Source: Clostridia bacterium (GTDB lineage Bacteria; Bacillota; Clostridia; Oscillospirales; Acutalibacteraceae). Taken from it: a stretch of DNA of 16,281 nt. Shown in pieces: positions 14,579 through 16,281 of the stretch. The DNA lies in assembly GCA_017538005.1 (NCBI GenBank), contig JAFYJR010000011.1, forward strand, positions 1 through 16,281, given 5' to 3'. The position numbers and the translations under genes were made by a program. The notes under the pieces were generated by a model that did not search any database, was not told the origin of the DNA, and saw only the letters and a list, made by a program, of their open reading frames with translations. How positions within the stretch are numbered: position 1 is the stretch's first letter; every line of letters starts with the position of its first letter.

Positions 14579-14587
14579 CTCCTTTAA
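14579..14587 (-). promoter_or_regulatory. Shine-Dalgarno site fixing the acn TTG start
   Basis: On the minus strand the sequence reads TTAAAGGAG, then 9 bases, then TTG (14569-14567). It partly overlaps a TTGTTAA half-site, so a repressor bound there could also mask translation or the early transcript. Confidence 0.7.
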
Positions 14588-14633
14588 CAAACTTGGTAAT
14601 TTTTTTAACAAACTTCGTTAAATATTATAACAA
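14584..14633. promoter_or_regulatory. Rex-box-like operator array on the acn promoter
   Basis: TTAACAA-type half-sites recur at 14584-14590, 14605-14611 and 14627-14633 (ATAACAA), 21 and 22 bases apart. Read on the minus strand, two dyads stand out: TTGTTAT-N5-TTAACGA (14633-14615) over the -10 box and start point, and TTGTTAA-N5-TTACCAA (14611-14593) in the leader. The Clostridial Rex consensus as I know it is TTGTTAA-N4-TTAACAA, so the half-sites match well but the spacer is one base longer. The overlapping 19-mer at 14604-14622 (TTTAACAAACTTCGTTAAA) is itself a palindrome with one mismatch. Rex encoded in the operon is the obvious candidate; binding is inferred. Confidence 0.55.
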
Positions 14634-14651
14634 ATTGACTTGTAAAGTCAA
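14624..14651 (-). promoter_or_regulatory. Predicted promoter of the acn-icd-rex-larB operon
   Basis: On the minus strand, TTGACT (14651-14646), a 16-base spacer and a perfect TATAAT (14629-14624) form a strong housekeeping promoter. Transcription would start near 14617, giving a leader of about 48 bases before the TTG start. Confidence 0.75.
14635..14651. promoter_or_regulatory. Perfect 17-bp palindrome over the acn -35 box
   Basis: TTGACTTGTAAAGTCAA has exact 7-bp arms (14635-14641, 14645-14651) and a 3-base centre. One arm is the acn -35 box. It is unlike the neighbouring TTAACAA sites, so it may bind a second regulator. The regulator is not identified. Confidence 0.45.
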
Positions 14652-14674
14652 ATATATAAAAATTACACTATATA

Positions 14675-14703
14675 TTGCGTTTTGTCCTCTTGTCGAGTAT
14701 AAT
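14675..14703 (+). promoter_or_regulatory. Predicted promoter of uppP
   Basis: TTGCGT (14675-14680), a 17-base spacer and a perfect TATAAT (14698-14703) would start transcription near 14710. The -35 box is weak. The ribosome binding site GGAG at 14736-14739 is 7 bases before ATG 14747. Confidence 0.5.
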
Positions 14704-14746
14704 ATATTGAGTATTTTCGATATTATACCCAAAAAGGAGACATATA

Positions 14747-15613
14747 ATGGAGTTCTTAAAAGCCATAGCGCTCGGAGCGGTTCAGGGAGCGACTGAGTTC
14801 CTGCCGATTTCCAGCAGCGGACATCTTTCAATACTCCAGCACTTTATGCATTTAAGCGGCGAAGGCTCGCTTGCGCTTACTGTATTTTTACACATAGGTA
14901 CGCTGATTGCGGTTATCGCCGTGTACTACAAAACATTCTGGGACATGATAAAGGAGATAGGTCGCGCGATAAAGGATCTCTTCACCGGAAAGATTAAGGA
15001 ACCCAAGACAGAGAACAGACATCTTCTCTATATGTTCATCATATCCTGTCTGCCGCTTCTGCTCGTGGTTCTGCCCATAGGTCATGATATGAAACTCAAG
15101 GACCTCGCTGACAAACTCGCGGGCGACGGCGACATAGTCGTCGAGGGCGTAATGCTCCTCATCACGGCGGCGCTCCTTCTCGGCGCGACATATGTCGCAA
15201 AGAAAAAGAAGGATGCCCGTGACCGTGTTGAGGCCAAGGACGCCATCCTCGTCGGCGTCGCCCAGCTTTTCGCGGCAATCCTGCCGGGCATCTCGCGTTC
15301 AGGCTCGACCATCTCAACCGGTATGCTCTGCGGAGTCGACAAAAACTACATGGTCCGCTATTCCTTCGTGCTCGGCACTCCGGCAGTTCTTGCCGCGAGC
15401 CTTTTCGAGATTAAGGATGTACTCGAGGGCGGAGCCATTGCTCTCGACATAGGCCCCGTCATTGTCGGTATCATCGTTGCAGCGGTTGTAGGCGTAGCCT
15501 CCATCAAACTTCTTGAGATGCTCGTAAAGACTGATAAATTCAAAATCTTCGGTTACTACTGCCTCGTTGTGGGTCTTGTGGTAATGATACTCGGAATAAT
15601 CGAAAAATTTTAA
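14747..15613 (+). CDS. uppP: Undecaprenyl-diphosphatase UppP (BacA)
   Basis: This 288-residue polytopic membrane enzyme dephosphorylates undecaprenyl pyrophosphate so the lipid carrier can be reused in cell-wall synthesis; family members also give bacitracin tolerance. Signature motifs are ATEFLPISSSGH (15-26, catalytic Glu17 and the Ser-rich loop) and PGISRSGSTIS (180-190, with Arg184). Gln13 stands where Escherichia coli has a second Glu, a change common in Firmicutes. Hydrophobic helices occur throughout, for example about 41-61, 93-111, 132-150, 225-250 and 267-286. AAAAAGGAGA upstream supports ATG 14747. It is divergent from acn, sharing a 177-base control region, and is followed after 13 bases by an ftsK-like gene. 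Confidence 0.95.
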   Translation: MEFLKAIALGAVQGATEFLPISSSGHLSILQHFMHLSGEGSLALTVFLHIGTLIAVIAVYYKTFWDMIKEIGRAIKDLFTGKIKEPKTENRHLLYMFIISCLPLLLVVLPIGHDMKLKDLADKLAGDGDIVVEGVMLLITAALLLGATYVAKKKKDARDRVEAKDAILVGVAQLFAAILPGISRSGSTISTGMLCGVDKNYMVRYSFVLGTPAVLAASLFEIKDVLEGGAIALDIGPVIVGIIVAAVVGVASIKLLEMLVKTDKFKIFGYYCLVVGLVVMILGIIEKF

Positions 15614-15626
15614 GTAGGTGAAATGA

Positions 15627-16281
15627 ATGGCCAATAATCAGAAGAAGGCACCGGCGAAGAAACCGCCTCAGAAAAAGCCTTCTCAGAAGAATACCCAGAA
15701 CGGAAAAATGTATATCGAGCGTGAGAAGTCACGCAACGCGGCGCGCCAGAGGAATGCCATCATTCTCTTTGCCGTGGCGGTTTTCCTGTTCTGCGTAACG
15801 GTAATACCCGGGGGCAATGTATGGGCCGCTCTCCAGAGTGTCCTCTTCGGTCTCTTCGGAATCTGCGCGTTCGCGTGGCCGTTTGTCCTGCTTTATCTCG
15901 CGATAATGCTCTCACTCGACAAACCGATAGGAAATCTGAAGTTTACTGTCTCCATTGCGGCGTTTTTCATAGTGCTCTTAAGCGGAGCCGTTTTTATTTT
16001 CGGATCAGGCCTTGACATTGTCGATTTCAGGGACTACGGCGACGCGATTAAGGAGGCCTTTACCACCGGTAAAGACTCGCACAACGGCGGCGCCGTAGGC
16101 GCAATAATCGGCGGTATTCTGCTCTGGCTTTTCGGCTCAAAGGTACCCGCCGGCATCACCATAGTAATCCTTTGTTTCGTAGCCTTCATGCTTGTGACGG
16201 GAACTACATTGGTCGGTCTTTTCAGGGGCGTTGCGGAACCCGTGAAGAAAGGCGGAAAAGTTGCCGCGGATTCGTATGAAA
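15627..16281 (+). CDS. FtsK/SpoIIIE family DNA translocase, N-terminal part (3' end outside window)
   Basis: The frame is open from ATG 15627 to the window end, giving 218 residues. AGGTGA at 15616-15621, 5 bases upstream, supports this ATG; the ATG at 15623 meets a stop after four codons. The first 43 residues are Lys/Gln/Asn-rich and basic (KKAPAKKPPQKKPSQK), then come hydrophobic segments at about 44-60, 66-95, 104-124 and 148-190, the latter probably more than one helix. This fits the FtsK four-helix membrane domain that anchors the hexameric motor at the division septum. The motor and gamma domains lie outside the window, so FtsK versus SpoIIIE cannot be decided, nor ATPase motifs checked. 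A different basic-tailed membrane protein remains possible. Confidence 0.75.
   Translation, partial: MANNQKKAPAKKPPQKKPSQKNTQNGKMYIEREKSRNAARQRNAIILFAVAVFLFCVTVIPGGNVWAALQSVLFGLFGICAFAWPFVLLYLAIMLSLDKPIGNLKFTVSIAAFFIVLLSGAVFIFGSGLDIVDFRDYGDAIKEAFTTGKDSHNGGAVGAIIGGILLWLFGSKVPAGITIVILCFVAFMLVTGTTLVGLFRGVAEPVKKGGKVAADSYE

Noticed and set aside
14570..14611. TTG 14611 as the start of aconitase
   Set aside because: It is too close to the predicted transcript start (about 14617), and aconitase homologues begin at the segment encoded from TTG 14569, which has its own ribosome binding site.
14583..14636. CRISPR-like array in the acn-uppP gap
   Set aside because: The repeat unit is only about 12 bases at 21-22 base spacing with no distinct spacers and no cas genes. 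It fits phased operators instead.

Overview
The window looks like the chromosome of a Gram-positive anaerobe of the class Clostridia, perhaps a gut Oscillospiraceae-like bacterium; this is inference. Signs are a Rex redox repressor, a ClpE-type unfoldase with an N-terminal zinc finger, a DUF5711-like membrane protein, tRNA genes with encoded CCA ends, strong Shine-Dalgarno sites, A+T-rich promoters of the standard housekeeping type, and densely packed operons with 1-11 bp overlaps. There are no insertion sequences, phage genes or CRISPR arrays. Almost all of it reads as ordinary core genome.

Layout. (1) 1-4346, plus strand: the 3' end of truA, a membrane-anchored DUF5711-like protein, a CDP-alcohol phosphatidyltransferase (pgsA-like) and a clpE-like AAA+ unfoldase. 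(2) 4343-4784: a tRNA array Gly(TCC)-Arg(TCT)-His(GTG)-Gln(TTG), with a promoter overlapping the clpE stop, a hairpin terminator before Gln and a strong terminator after it. (3) 4770-9087, plus strand: a promoter, two tandem M42 aminopeptidases, a phosphoglucomutase/phosphomannomutase gene interrupted by an in-frame amber codon, and larE. These four genes overlap end to start. (4) 9067-14569, minus strand: an operon running acn, icd-like, rex, an unrecognised gene, larB and a gene for only the C-terminal half of LarC. (5) 14570-14746: a divergent control region with repeated, Rex-box-like dyads on the acn promoter. (6) 14747-16281, plus strand: uppP, then the start of an ftsK/spoIIIE translocase that runs off the window.

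How the genes fit together. Acn and the isocitrate dehydrogenase-like protein give the citrate to 2-oxoglutarate branch, a source of NAD(P)H and glutamate precursor in an anaerobe. Rex senses NADH/NAD+ and sits in the same operon; the operator-like repeats at the promoter suggest it controls itself and these enzymes. The same transcript ends in larB and larC2, and larE converges on it tail to tail, so three nickel-pincer nucleotide (NPN) cofactor genes meet at one point with no larA or larC1 in view. Most worth a second look are the amber codon in the phosphohexomutase, the dyad array before acn, the Rex/NPN linkage with its unrecognised gene, and the larE terminator embedded in the larC2 coding sequence.
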